64,000 nucleotides of DNA from Collinsella aerofaciens (GTDB taxonomy: Bacteria; Actinomycetota; Coriobacteriia; Coriobacteriales; Coriobacteriaceae): NCBI RefSeq assembly GCF_015546965.1, contig NZ_JADMUF010000001.1, positions 339,760-403,759 on the forward strand, given 5' to 3'. Position numbers and translations under genes: made by a program. Positions within the stretch are counted from its first letter, which is position 1; the number at the start of each line of letters is the position of its first letter. The notes under the pieces are model-generated. The model ran no database searches. It saw nothing but the letters and a program-made list of their open reading frames with translations, and was not told the origin of the DNA. Positions 50,372 through 59,062 of this stretch are shown here, one piece after another.

Positions 50372-52072
50372 CTATTCGCCGGTGGGCGGTTGCGGTGCGG
50401 ACGAGTTTTGGGTCGAGCCCTCGCCACCATCTTGACGCGGCTTGCGGGAACGACGACGGCGACGGCGCTTTTGACCCTGGTCGGCCGAGCCCTCGCCACC
50501 ACGATCTTCGCGCGACTCGCGTTCGTCGCGAGCAGCGCCGCGCGCGGCCTTGGCAGCCGCCCCTCCGCCATCTCCGGGGCGACGACGTGTGACCTTGACC
50601 TCGCCATCCGAGACCTGATCGGCCACGGAGGGCACCGAGGGCTTTTGCTGCGTGCCCGAGGAATGGCGACGACGCGGACGCGGGGCGCGCTCGTCATCGT
50701 TGCGCTGCTTGCCGCCCTTGTCGGCAGGCGTATCGGAACCCGAACCACCCTTGGGGGCGGCACCGGCTTCGCGAGCGGCTGCGGCGCGGAAGGCGTCCTC
50801 GCGCTCCTCGCTCGACAAATGGCGGCGGCGACGGCGCGTGGGATTCATGCCACCGCCGCGGTTTTGCTGCTGAGGCTGCTGAGTCTCGCGCTCGCGGGAG
50901 GAGTTCTTGCCTGCGGGAGCGGCCTCGCCGGCATCGCCCGAACCCGAGCGCTTGCGGCGGCGACGTCCACCGGCAGCCTCCTCGGCCTCGGGTGCCTCGG
51001 CCTTGCCGCGACCCTTACCGCGGCCGCGACCCTCGCCTTGGCTCTGACCGGCACGGGTATCGGCGTCCGCATCGCGGCGACGGCGCTTGGGCATCGTCGT
51101 CCCCGCCAGACGGTCGGCGCTCGACAGGCCATCGCCCACGTCGACGCCGTTCTCGCGGTCGAGCTCCATAAGCGCCAGGCGCATCTCGGGCGACTCGATA
51201 CGCTCGAGCACATCGCGCGTCACGCAGTCGGGGCGGCAGTTGCAGCCCTGCTCGGCGGCCTTCTTTTTGCAGCCCTCAGAGCAGGTCATGTCGGCCAGGT
51301 TGACCTTAAAGACTTTGCCGTTCTCCAGGCGCAACACCAGCTGCTCACGCGGCGTGTCATATTCCTGGATGCGCGCCTTGCCAAGCGGCGTATCGATAAG
51401 CGTCTTCTTTTTGGGCGCGCGGCTCTTAAAGTCCTTGTACGCCTCGAACTCATAGCGCAGGCAGCACATCAGACGGCCGCAGACACCGCTAATCTTGGAC
51501 GAATTGAGCGGCAGGTCCTGCTCTTTTGCCATGCGGATCGAAACCGGCTCAAACTGTCCGCCAAAGCGCGTGCAGCAGAGCTCCTGACCGCACTGGGCAT
51601 AGCCACCCACCAGGCGGGTCTCGTCACGCACGCCGATCTGGCGCATGTCGACGCGAATGTGCAGCGTCGAGGACAGGTCCTTGACGAGCTGACGGAAATC
51701 GACGCGCTCCTCGGCGGCAAAGTAGAACACAGCCTTCTCGCCGCCAAACAGGTACTCGACGCCGACCGGCTTCATCTCGAGGTCGAGCTCCTTGACCAGG
51801 CGGCGGAAGTCGACCATGGCCTCGTCACCCTGGATGGCCAGGTCGTCGGCAAGCTGCAGGTCGATGTCGCTCGCTACGCGCAACACGGGCTTGAGCGGCT
51901 GACCGATTTCGTCGAGCGGCACCTCGAAGGGGTCGGCCGTGACCAGGCCAATCTCGGTTCCGCGCTCGGTGGAGCAGATAGCATAATCGGCCTCGAGGAT
52001 ATCCAGATCCTGTGGGTCGAACCACAGGTCGCGCGAGGCGTAGGTAAACTTAACGGGTACGACTAACGGCAT
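50372..52072 (-). CDS. ricT: RicT/YaaT-like PSP1-domain protein with a long basic tail
   Basis: A 566-residue protein. Residues 1-290 are a PSP1 domain of the RicT (YaaT) family with the cysteine motifs CGQELCCTRFGGQF and CGRLMCCLRYEFEAY, plus further cysteines in CSEGC. RicT is part of the Fe-S Ric complex that acts with RNase Y on mRNA in Bacillus. From about residue 330 a tail of some 235 residues is disordered and very rich in Arg, Lys, Gly, Glu and Ser, likely for RNA binding. The start overlaps the end of holB by ten bases, the same order (tmk, holB, ricT) as in many Gram-positive bacteria. Confidence 0.9.
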   Translation of the reverse strand: MPLVVPVKFTYASRDLWFDPQDLDILEADYAICSTERGTEIGLVTADPFEVPLDEIGQPLKPVLRVASDIDLQLADDLAIQGDEAMVDFRRLVKELDLEMKPVGVEYLFGGEKAVFYFAAEERVDFRQLVKDLSSTLHIRVDMRQIGVRDETRLVGGYAQCGQELCCTRFGGQFEPVSIRMAKEQDLPLNSSKISGVCGRLMCCLRYEFEAYKDFKSRAPKKKTLIDTPLGKARIQEYDTPREQLVLRLENGKVFKVNLADMTCSEGCKKKAAEQGCNCRPDCVTRDVLERIESPEMRLALMELDRENGVDVGDGLSSADRLAGTTMPKRRRRDADADTRAGQSQGEGRGRGKGRGKAEAPEAEEAAGGRRRRKRSGSGDAGEAAPAGKNSSRERETQQPQQQNRGGGMNPTRRRRRHLSSEEREDAFRAAAAREAGAAPKGGSGSDTPADKGGKQRNDDERAPRPRRRHSSGTQQKPSVPSVADQVSDGEVKVTRRRPGDGGGAAAKAARGAARDERESREDRGGEGSADQGQKRRRRRRSRKPRQDGGEGSTQNSSAPQPPTGE

Positions 52073-53190
52073 TTCAGTGCCTTCCTGATATCGAACAGCA
52101 TGACCTCGATGGCCAGCTGGGGAGTAACGTTTCTGGCGATGTTGCGCTCGGCAGTTGCGACCGCCTCGAGCGCCCGGGTGGCACCCGCAACATTGGTCGC
52201 GGCGGCAAGCCGCCCGATCGTGTCGCGCACGTCCTCGTTCACAACGTCTGTCGCCTCATCCTGAAGCGTCAGCAGCACGTCGCGCATGAGCGTCCGCGCG
52301 CTCGCCAGCGCTTCCATGATACCCGAACGCTCGCGCGCGTTGAGTTCGCGCTTGTTGCGGTCCTCAAGCTGCTTCAATGCTCCACGCGACAGGTAGTCGG
52401 CATTTTGCTCGAGCACCTTTTCCTGCGTGGACTTGACCTCGGCGAGCGGCGCCTTGACGGCGACGATGAGCGACTTGGCGCGACTGAGCACATCGGCCTC
52501 GTCGGCGGCGATGAGCGAGTCGATGGCACGGACCATCTGGCGACGGGCGTCCTGGCGCTCGGCGCTCTTGAGGAACTCGATACCACGCGTAGGGCTTCCC
52601 GCCACGGCGACGGCCATGCGACAACGCGCGATATCCTGGCCCGTCGCGCGGCTCACGGCCTGCGCGGCCACAGTGGGCGACACCAGCCGAAACGGCACGC
52701 ACTGGCAGCGGCTCACAATGGTGGGCAGCATCACGTCTGCCGAGGTGCCCAGCAGGATGAACATGACGCCCTCGGGCGGCTCCTCTAGCGTTTTGAGCAA
52801 TGCGTTAGCGGTGTTAGCGCGCAGCTGCTCGGCACGGTCAATGATGTAGACCTTGGCCTTGGCGCGGATGGGTGCCAGGGGCACGTCGTCGAGTAGCTCG
52901 CGCGTCTGGGCGATGAGATAGCCCGTGGCACTCTCGGGCGTGTAATAGTGCACGTCGGGGTGTGTATGGCGCGCGACGCGCACGCAGCTGTCGCACGATC
53001 CGCAGCCGTCCTGCTCGCACAGGAATGCCTGGGCGAGCGCCCATGCGGCATCGAGCTTGCCGGCGCCGGGCGCTCCCAAGAACAGATAGGCGTGCGACGC
53101 GCGACCGCTGGCGACGGCATTGGTCAAAAAGTCGCGCACGCGCTCTTGGGTATCGAGCTTGGCGAGCAAGCTTGTCTGCGCAGGGGCCAT
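52063..53190 (-). CDS. holB: DNA polymerase III subunit delta prime
   Basis: A 375-residue clamp-loader subunit. It shows the P-loop region AYLFLGAPGAGKLDAAWALA, the zinc-binding cysteines CEQDGCGSCDSC, and KVYIIDRAEQLRANTANALL with LLKTLEEPPEG typical of delta prime / DnaX. The P-loop reads GAPGAGK without the final Thr/Ser, as expected of a delta prime subunit that does not hydrolyse ATP. AGGAGG lies nine bases before the ATG at 53190. It is between tmk and ricT in one operon. Confidence 0.93.
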   Translation of the reverse strand: MAPAQTSLLAKLDTQERVRDFLTNAVASGRASHAYLFLGAPGAGKLDAAWALAQAFLCEQDGCGSCDSCVRVARHTHPDVHYYTPESATGYLIAQTRELLDDVPLAPIRAKAKVYIIDRAEQLRANTANALLKTLEEPPEGVMFILLGTSADVMLPTIVSRCQCVPFRLVSPTVAAQAVSRATGQDIARCRMAVAVAGSPTRGIEFLKSAERQDARRQMVRAIDSLIAADEADVLSRAKSLIVAVKAPLAEVKSTQEKVLEQNADYLSRGALKQLEDRNKRELNARERSGIMEALASARTLMRDVLLTLQDEATDVVNEDVRDTIGRLAAATNVAGATRALEAVATAERNIARNVTPQLAIEVMLFDIRKALKCR

Positions 53191-53191
53191 G

Positions 53192-53875
53192 CTACTCGGC
53201 CTCCTGGGCAAGCGCGGCGGCGACGGCATCCTGCGGGATATCGAGGCCGTACGCGCGAACCTGCTCGACCGTCTGCGCAAAGACATCCTGGATGGAAGCA
53301 GTCGCATCAATGAGCTTTACGCGAGCGGGCTCCTCGGCAGCAATAGCGCAAAAGCCCTGATAGACGCGCTCCTGGAATGCCGTGCCTTTGGCCTCCATGC
53401 GGTCGGCAGCCCCACGGGCGGCCATGCGCCGGGCCGCCTGCTCGGGCGTGATGTGGTAGACGAGCGTAAGGGACGGATGCGTGCCGTCGACGGCAAGGTT
53501 ATTGGCGTCGCGCACCATCTGACGATCGAGGCCATCGGCAAACGCCTGGTAGCAGGTGGTGGAATCGTAGAATCGATCGCACAGGACCACCTTACCGGCA
53601 GCGAGGGCAGGCGCGATGACTTCGTGCACCAGCTGGGCACGCGCAGCCTCGTAGAGCAGCAGCTCGCAGGTGTCGCCCATCGCCGTATTGGCGGGGTCGA
53701 GCAGCAGGGCGCGAATCTTTTCGCTGATGGCGGTGCCGCCCGGCTCGCGCAGAGTTACGACCTGATAGCCAGCGAGGTCGAGCGCGCGGGCCAGCAGGCG
53801 CGCCTGCGTGGACTTGCCGGCGCCATCGACGCCCTCGAGCGTGATAAAGCTATGTTGAGCGGGCTCAAAAGCCAT
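53192..53875 (-). CDS. tmk: Thymidylate kinase
   Basis: A 227-residue kinase that phosphorylates dTMP to dTDP. The P-loop is ITLEGVDGAGKSTQARLL, the DRx motif is VLCDRFYDSTTCYQAF and the LID region follows (EQAARRMAARGAADRME). It ends one base before the holB start codon, so the two are cotranscribed. AGGAAGGGG lies upstream of the ATG. Confidence 0.95.
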   Translation of the reverse strand: MAFEPAQHSFITLEGVDGAGKSTQARLLARALDLAGYQVVTLREPGGTAISEKIRALLLDPANTAMGDTCELLLYEAARAQLVHEVIAPALAAGKVVLCDRFYDSTTCYQAFADGLDRQMVRDANNLAVDGTHPSLTLVYHITPEQAARRMAARGAADRMEAKGTAFQERVYQGFCAIAAEEPARVKLIDATASIQDVFAQTVEQVRAYGLDIPQDAVAAALAQEAE

Positions 53876-53958
53876 GGGCGCAGCCCCTTCCTACAAGGCG
53901 CGAAAATGCAAGTTATAGCAACCAAGCCATGATACCCCAGGGGCAGGGGCTAGTGTGA

Positions 53959-54010
53959 CAGTTAGGGACGTTCCCAAAGTGCCGGCCAAAAAGGAACGTC
54001 CCCAACTGCC
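53959..54010. repeat. GGGACGTTC-core hairpin
   Basis: CAGTTAGGGACGTTCC (53959-53974) pairs with GGAACGTCCCCAACTG (53993-54008) with one wobble. The loop GTGCCGGCC matches the family at 56311. Confidence 0.85.
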
Positions 54011-54021
54011 GACCCTCTAGG

Positions 54022-54084
54022 TTGCGGTGAAATAGGGACTGAATACGCCTTCTAACAGCAAATACAATCCCTATTTCACCGCAA
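54022..54084. terminator. Perfect 17-bp inverted repeat at the end of the beta-lactamase-like gene
   Basis: TTGCGGTGAAATAGGGA (54022-54038) pairs perfectly with TCCCTATTTCACCGCAA (54068-54084) around a 29-base loop, directly after the stop codon at 54086. There is no T-run. It stands in tandem with the hairpin at 53959. Confidence 0.7.
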
Positions 54085-54085
54085 G

Positions 54086-55141
54086 TTAGGAGTGGGCGCG
54101 GGCGTTGATGGCGAAGGAAATGTCGCGCTCGAGGGCTAGAGCCTGTTCGCGTTCGAGGTCTTGGGTGAGGATTGCCAGCACGTAAGGGCGCTCGGCATAG
54201 ACGATTGCAGCATCGTGCTGAGCATTCGCCAGACTGCCCGTTTTGTGCGCGACCAAAACGCCGCCGGGAACGCCCTCAACAATACCGCGCGCGTCTTCCT
54301 GCGCCAGCAGATATCCGCGCGCTCGCTCGCACAGCTCGGGCGTCGCGATTGTCCCCGCCGCCAGCCGCTGCAGCACGGCCGCAGCATCACGGGCGCTCGT
54401 ATAGTTCTCGCGACCTTGTGCCTGGGCCTCGGTATCCATCATCAAACGAGCGAGCACGGTCTGGGTCAGCCCCAATGCGGCACACGTTTCGTTGACCGTA
54501 TCCATGCCAAGCCTGCCGATAACAAGGTTAGCTGCCACGTTATCGCTCTGGGCGATCATGGCGTGCAGCAGCTCGTCAATACTGTACGACACACCCGCGC
54601 CGCGCGACTGAATGTTGCCGCTGCCACCCACGATATCCTGTTGCGTTACCGTTATCTGCTCGTCGGGGGACAGCTCGCCCGCCGTCACGGTCTCGAGCGC
54701 ACAAGCGAGAACGGGAAGCTTGATGATGCTTGCCGCCACACGTCGCGCGTCCGGCGCCACAGCGACTTCACCATCGAGCGACACGAACGTTTGAGGATCA
54801 AGCGCCACAGCATAGACCGAGGTAGACCCACCATACGGCTCGGCAAGGGCTTCGATATCTTGCTGAAGGCCGGCAATCCAAGACGCCCGGGAGACAGCTT
54901 CCGTCTTTTGAGCGGACGGATGATTCGCTTTTTGCTCGGCAGGGGCAGCGGAGCCCCCAGCCTCGTTGCGGCGCGCGGCACAGCCGCCGAAACTCATCAC
55001 CGAGGCAAGCGCTCCGGTCAACATCCCGGCACAAAACACTCGACGCGAGCAATCGCGCGCAGCGAGGGGCGCATCCCCCGGCGAGAACCGGAACGCCTCC
55101 ACGTTGTCGCCGCCACCCCGACCTTGCTCGCCGCAGTACAC
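54086..55141 (-). CDS. Beta-lactamase-like serine hydrolase, Tat-type lipoprotein
   Basis: A protein of about 351 residues in the class A beta-lactamase / transpeptidase fold (PF13354). The active-site motifs are SIIK (after RRVAA), SDN in AQSDNVA and KTG in AHKTGSL. The omega-loop E-x-x-L-N of true class A enzymes is not seen, so strong beta-lactamase activity is doubtful. The N-terminus has a twin arginine SRRVFCAGML followed by a hydrophobic stretch and the lipobox MSFGGCA, indicating Tat export and lipid anchoring. GTG at 55141 is chosen because GGGGAG lies seven bases upstream; ATG at 55159 is possible. Confidence 0.82.
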   Translation of the reverse strand: MYCGEQGRGGGDNVEAFRFSPGDAPLAARDCSRRVFCAGMLTGALASVMSFGGCAARRNEAGGSAAPAEQKANHPSAQKTEAVSRASWIAGLQQDIEALAEPYGGSTSVYAVALDPQTFVSLDGEVAVAPDARRVAASIIKLPVLACALETVTAGELSPDEQITVTQQDIVGGSGNIQSRGAGVSYSIDELLHAMIAQSDNVAANLVIGRLGMDTVNETCAALGLTQTVLARLMMDTEAQAQGRENYTSARDAAAVLQRLAAGTIATPELCERARGYLLAQEDARGIVEGVPGGVLVAHKTGSLANAQHDAAIVYAERPYVLAILTQDLEREQALALERDISFAINARAHS

Positions 55142-55342
55142 AGACTCACTCCCCACCATCGCATTCTACCGAGCCGTCGATAAACGGCCGCGCCAGACAC
55201 CCAGCGCGCCGCACTCATTGTGACGCATGCGACAGGGCTTGTGCGGCGCGACTATCCTCACACAACCAGTTGGGCCGGCGCGGCCCAACCGCACCTGAAC
55301 CACCTTATAATCTAGCCAACACATCGAATGGAAGGAACCATC

Positions 55343-56290
55343 ATGTCCCGGTTTTGTACCCATTGCGGCAAGCTTCTGAAAGACGACGAGCGCTTCTGCA
55401 CCAGCTGCGGAACGCCGGTAACCGATGATGGCCAGGCCTCTCAGTCGCAAGAGGATGCACAGGCGGACGTGACCGTACAGTCCGCCCATCAGCCCGCGCC
55501 CGCTCCCCAGCCGGAAGCTGGCGCGACGCAGCAATGGGCGACGCCAGCCGGCTCCGCGCCGCAGCAGCCCATACCGACCGCCGTTCCGCAGGCCGATGCT
55601 CCCGCCGCGCCCAAAAACAACAACGCTCTGTTTATCGGCATCATCGCCGTACTGGTCGTCGTGATTATCGCGTTGGTCGTGTTCTTTATGATCAAGCCCT
55701 TCGATAAGGGTGCCGACGATTCCAAAGGCACGACGATCGAAAAGGTCAAAATCGACCACGACGACGATGACGTCTCCGTCAAGGGCGACCCCAACAAGCT
55801 TGACGATGATGACGATAACGCCCACGATGCCGCCACCATCAGCGAGCAGAACGTCTACGACCAGCTGAGCTCCTACTACAGCAGGCTCTCCGATCTTGAC
55901 CAGCAGGTCCGCGACTGTGCCACCACATTCAACACGTATTACCTTAAGGATGACCGCAGCTCGCGCCAATCTGCCAGCGATGCCGCCGAGGCGCTCGAGG
56001 ATCAGATCGGCGACCTGAAGGACGAGGTCGAGGACCTGGACGTTCCCATCGACTCGCAGAACTACAGCTCGTGGAAAGACATCATCACACTCTACGACGA
56101 TCTGGAGAACCGCATCGACGTGATTTGCGATGCCTGGGAGATCAGCCTTGAGTACTCCAGCCCCGCCAACCACAAGGACGAGATCGTGGCACCGCTGGCG
56201 CGCGACAACGTAGCGGGCACCAACGACAACAAATACCGTCTGGACTTTGAGGACCGCTACCCCGGCGCCGCACCCGTCGAAGTGAAGTAG
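55343..56290 (+). CDS. Zinc-ribbon, single-pass membrane protein
   Basis: A 315-residue protein. The N-terminus is a zinc ribbon (FCTHCGKLL and FCTSCGTPV), followed by a Gln/Ala/Pro-rich linker, one membrane segment near residue 95-118 (LFIGIIAVLVVVIIALVVFF) and an outside part that starts with Asp-rich runs and continues as a helical domain with coiled-coil character (ASDAAEALEDQIGDLKDEV). The function is unknown; such proteins are common in Gram-positive bacteria. GGAAGGA lies six bases before the ATG at 55343. Confidence 0.8.
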   Translation: MSRFCTHCGKLLKDDERFCTSCGTPVTDDGQASQSQEDAQADVTVQSAHQPAPAPQPEAGATQQWATPAGSAPQQPIPTAVPQADAPAAPKNNNALFIGIIAVLVVVIIALVVFFMIKPFDKGADDSKGTTIEKVKIDHDDDDVSVKGDPNKLDDDDDNAHDAATISEQNVYDQLSSYYSRLSDLDQQVRDCATTFNTYYLKDDRSSRQSASDAAEALEDQIGDLKDEVEDLDVPIDSQNYSSWKDIITLYDDLENRIDVICDAWEISLEYSSPANHKDEIVAPLARDNVAGTNDNKYRLDFEDRYPGAAPVEVK

Positions 56291-56310
56291 CGCCTTGTCG
56301 TTCCCGAGCC

Positions 56311-56364
56311 GGCAGTTAGGGACGTTCCTAAACTGCCGGCAGAAAAGGAACGTCCCTAACTGCC
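56311..56364. repeat. GGGACGTTC-core hairpin, perfect copy
   Basis: GGCAGTTAGGGACGTTCC (56311-56328) pairs perfectly over 18 bp with 56347-56364. The loop is TAAACTGCCGGCAGAAAA. It lies 20 bp after the zinc-ribbon gene. Confidence 0.92.
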
Positions 56365-56368
56365 AGAT

Positions 56369-56407
56369 AAAAAACGAGTGAGGATTTTGAGGTCCTCGCT
56401 CGTTTTT
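56369..56407. terminator. Terminator of the topoisomerase gene
   Basis: AAAACGAGTGAGGA pairs with TCCTCGCTCGTTTT, with A- and T-runs at the two sides, between two convergent genes. Confidence 0.9.
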
Positions 56408-56434
56408 GTTTTAGGTGATGTTTCGACCGTGCGG

Positions 56435-59008
56435 CTACTTGTCGGTCTTTTTGGTAGTCGACTTCTTGGCAGTCGACTTCTTGGCGGTCGAAGTCTTCTT
56501 TGCTGCCGTGGTCTTCTTCGCCGTGCTCGCCTTGGTCGTGGTCTTGCGGCCGCGGGCGGGCTTCTTCTCCTTGGTCGGGCAGTCCATGTTGACACAGATG
56601 CGCCACGGGCCGCGCGCCGTGTTGACCACCACGATGGGGGCGCCGCACTCGGGGCAGGTCTCGCCCGTCGCCTCGAGCTTACCGCGCGCCGGCAGCGGAT
56701 AGCTCACGCCGCAGTCGTCGTAGTTGGTGCAGCGGATAAAGCGCTTGCCGCTCTTTTCGCTCTTGTGCGCGATTAGGTCGCCATGGCGTCCTGCCTCGGC
56801 GCACACCTTGCACTCGCCCACCTTAAGGTCGGGCTCGTAGTTGGTGGGGCACGTGGGGTTCACGCAAATCTCGAAGGCCTTTTGACGGAACGGCTGGCAC
56901 TTAATGCGCGGCGCGCCGCACTCGGGGCACACGGCCGCCTCACCCTCGAGCGGGCTTACCTTGACGCCGCTCGGCACCGGATAGGTCACGTCGCAGTCGG
57001 GCCAGCCCATGCAGCCGATAAAGCTGCCGCGAGTCTTGGCGCTCGTCTTCATAACCAGGTCCTTGCCGCACTTGGGGCAGGCGCCCACGCGCGCATCGGC
57101 CGTAACGGCGTCGCTGATGGCGTCGCCCAGCTCCTGCGTGTGCTTGAGCAGCTCGTCGAGCACGCCAGCCAGCAGCGCGCGCGAGTGCGTCACGACATGC
57201 TCTTCGGTATCCTCGCCGCGCTCCACACGGGTCATATCGCCATCGAGCTCGCTGGTCATATCGGGGCTCGTGATGCGCGGGGCAAACTGCGACAGCGCGT
57301 CGATGATGGCGATACCCAGCTGGCTCGGCTCAACGGGATCATTTTTGAGATAGCGCACAGCGTACAGGCGCTCGATGATGCTCGCGCGCGTGGACTTGGT
57401 ACCCAGGCCGCGCTTCTCCATCTCCTGCACGAGCTTGCCCTGGCTGTAGCGCGCGGGCGGCTCGGTCTGCTTGGCCTCAAGCTTAACGTCGAACACGTCG
57501 ACCGTATCGCCCTGCTCCAGCGGCGGCATCTGCTCGTCGCGCTTGAGTCCATACGGGTACGCCTCGCGGAAACCCGGGGTCACGAGCACATCGCCCGAGG
57601 CCACGAACGGCTCACCGTTGACGTCGAGCTCGAGCTTGGTGTTCTCGATGGTCGCGGGCCCCATGAGCGTTGCCAGGAAGCGACGGGCGATGAGGTCGTA
57701 GAGCTTGCGCTGGCCGCCGTCGAGCGTGGACGGATCGCCCTCGCCCGTGGGATAGATAGGCGGGTGGTCGGTGGTCTCGACCTTGCCGCGCGTGGGCTTC
57801 ATGGGACCGGCGAGCACCTTTTTGCACACGGGCGCCAGCGCCGGGTTGATCTTTGCCAGGTCGCTCACCACGGCGCCCAGATCGAGCGTCGCAGGGTACA
57901 CGGTATTGTCGACACGCGGGTAGCTGATAAGACCCGCCATGTAGAGGGACTCGGCGATGCGCATCGTACGCGCAGGCGAGATGCCCTCGGCCGCGGCGGC
58001 AGCCTGCAGCGAGGTGGTCGCAAACGGCGTGGGCGGCTGCTGCTTGCGCGAGCGCTTGGTCACCGCGGCGACGGTTGCCGTCGTAGCGCCGTCAACGAGG
58101 CCGTACGCCGTCTCAGCAGCATTCTTGTCGGTAAAGCGTGCCGTCTTGTGCGCAATCTTAAAGCGGTCGTCCTCGGCAGCACCCTGCGCGGCGCCCATGC
58201 CGCGGATCTGCCAATAGTCCTCGGGCACAAACGCCATGCGCTCGCGCTCGCGCTCGACCACCAGGGCAAGCGTCGGCGTCTGCACGCGGCCGGCGGAGCG
58301 CACGTTACCAAAGCCGCCAAACTTGGCGAGCGTCAGGTAACGCGTGAGCACCGCGCCCCAAATGAGGTCGATGTGTTGGCGGCTCTCGCCGGCGTCGGCC
58401 AGATTCTGGTCGAGCGAGACGAGGTTATCGAAGGCCTGCGTGATCTCGGCCTTGGTAAACGAAGAGTACTGGGCGCGGGCAACCGGCAAGTCGGGTGCCA
58501 CCTCACGCACCTTGTTGAGAGCGTCCGAGCCGATCAGCTCGCCCTCGCGGTCGAAGTCCGTGGCGATAATGACGCTGTCGGATTTTTTAGCGAGGTTCTT
58601 GAGCGAACGAATGAGCTCCTTCTCGGCCGGTAGCTTAATGACGGGCGCCCAGGTGAGATAGGGCAGACTCTCGAGCTTCCAGCCCTTGATGGAGATGCCA
58701 TCGGCAAGGAACGGTTTACGCTTGGTGTCGTAGGGCGGACGCGCCAGGCCATCGGGCATGTCGGCCGGCAGCATCTCGCCGTCCTCGGTGACCGAATACC
58801 ATCCCAGCTTTTTATCGAAAAGCACGCTGTCGCAAAAATCGGGTGCAAGGATGTGACCGGCAAGGCCGATCGTCACGCACTCCTCGCCCTTCCACTCAAA
58901 ACGATAGATGGCGGTGTTGTACACCTTGTCCTTTTTGGGCTTACCCGTGGACAGCCGCTCGGCAATCTGACGCGCGGCGTCGTTTTTCTCGGCGATGATG
59001 AGCTTCAA
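56435..59008 (-). CDS. Type IA DNA topoisomerase with four zinc ribbons and an H1-like tail
   Basis: An 857-residue topoisomerase. The Toprim domain has the start LIIAEKNDAARQIAERL and IIATDFDREGELIG; the active tyrosine is in GLISYPRVDN. The core resembles archaeal-type TopA / TopB enzymes rather than the usual bacterial TopA. Four C4 zinc ribbons follow (CPKCGK, CPECGAPRIKC, CKVCAEAG, CPECGAP with their partner cysteines). The last 35 residues repeat KKTTAAKKTSTAKKSTAKKS, like histone H1. It relaxes negative supercoils or decatenates DNA. It begins at the ATG at 59008. Confidence 0.92.
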   Translation of the reverse strand: MKLIIAEKNDAARQIAERLSTGKPKKDKVYNTAIYRFEWKGEECVTIGLAGHILAPDFCDSVLFDKKLGWYSVTEDGEMLPADMPDGLARPPYDTKRKPFLADGISIKGWKLESLPYLTWAPVIKLPAEKELIRSLKNLAKKSDSVIIATDFDREGELIGSDALNKVREVAPDLPVARAQYSSFTKAEITQAFDNLVSLDQNLADAGESRQHIDLIWGAVLTRYLTLAKFGGFGNVRSAGRVQTPTLALVVERERERMAFVPEDYWQIRGMGAAQGAAEDDRFKIAHKTARFTDKNAAETAYGLVDGATTATVAAVTKRSRKQQPPTPFATTSLQAAAAAEGISPARTMRIAESLYMAGLISYPRVDNTVYPATLDLGAVVSDLAKINPALAPVCKKVLAGPMKPTRGKVETTDHPPIYPTGEGDPSTLDGGQRKLYDLIARRFLATLMGPATIENTKLELDVNGEPFVASGDVLVTPGFREAYPYGLKRDEQMPPLEQGDTVDVFDVKLEAKQTEPPARYSQGKLVQEMEKRGLGTKSTRASIIERLYAVRYLKNDPVEPSQLGIAIIDALSQFAPRITSPDMTSELDGDMTRVERGEDTEEHVVTHSRALLAGVLDELLKHTQELGDAISDAVTADARVGACPKCGKDLVMKTSAKTRGSFIGCMGWPDCDVTYPVPSGVKVSPLEGEAAVCPECGAPRIKCQPFRQKAFEICVNPTCPTNYEPDLKVGECKVCAEAGRHGDLIAHKSEKSGKRFIRCTNYDDCGVSYPLPARGKLEATGETCPECGAPIVVVNTARGPWRICVNMDCPTKEKKPARGRKTTTKASTAKKTTAAKKTSTAKKSTAKKSTTKKTDK

Positions 59009-59062
59009 AAGAGGCTCCTATCTCGTATCTCTGCGGCTACGCCCGCCCGTATGGCGGCCGAC

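Noticed and set aside
50363-52066. A 567-codon plus-strand frame opposite ricT
   Set aside because: Antisense to a gene with clear PSP1 motifs; composition is Ala/Arg/Leu-rich without a domain.
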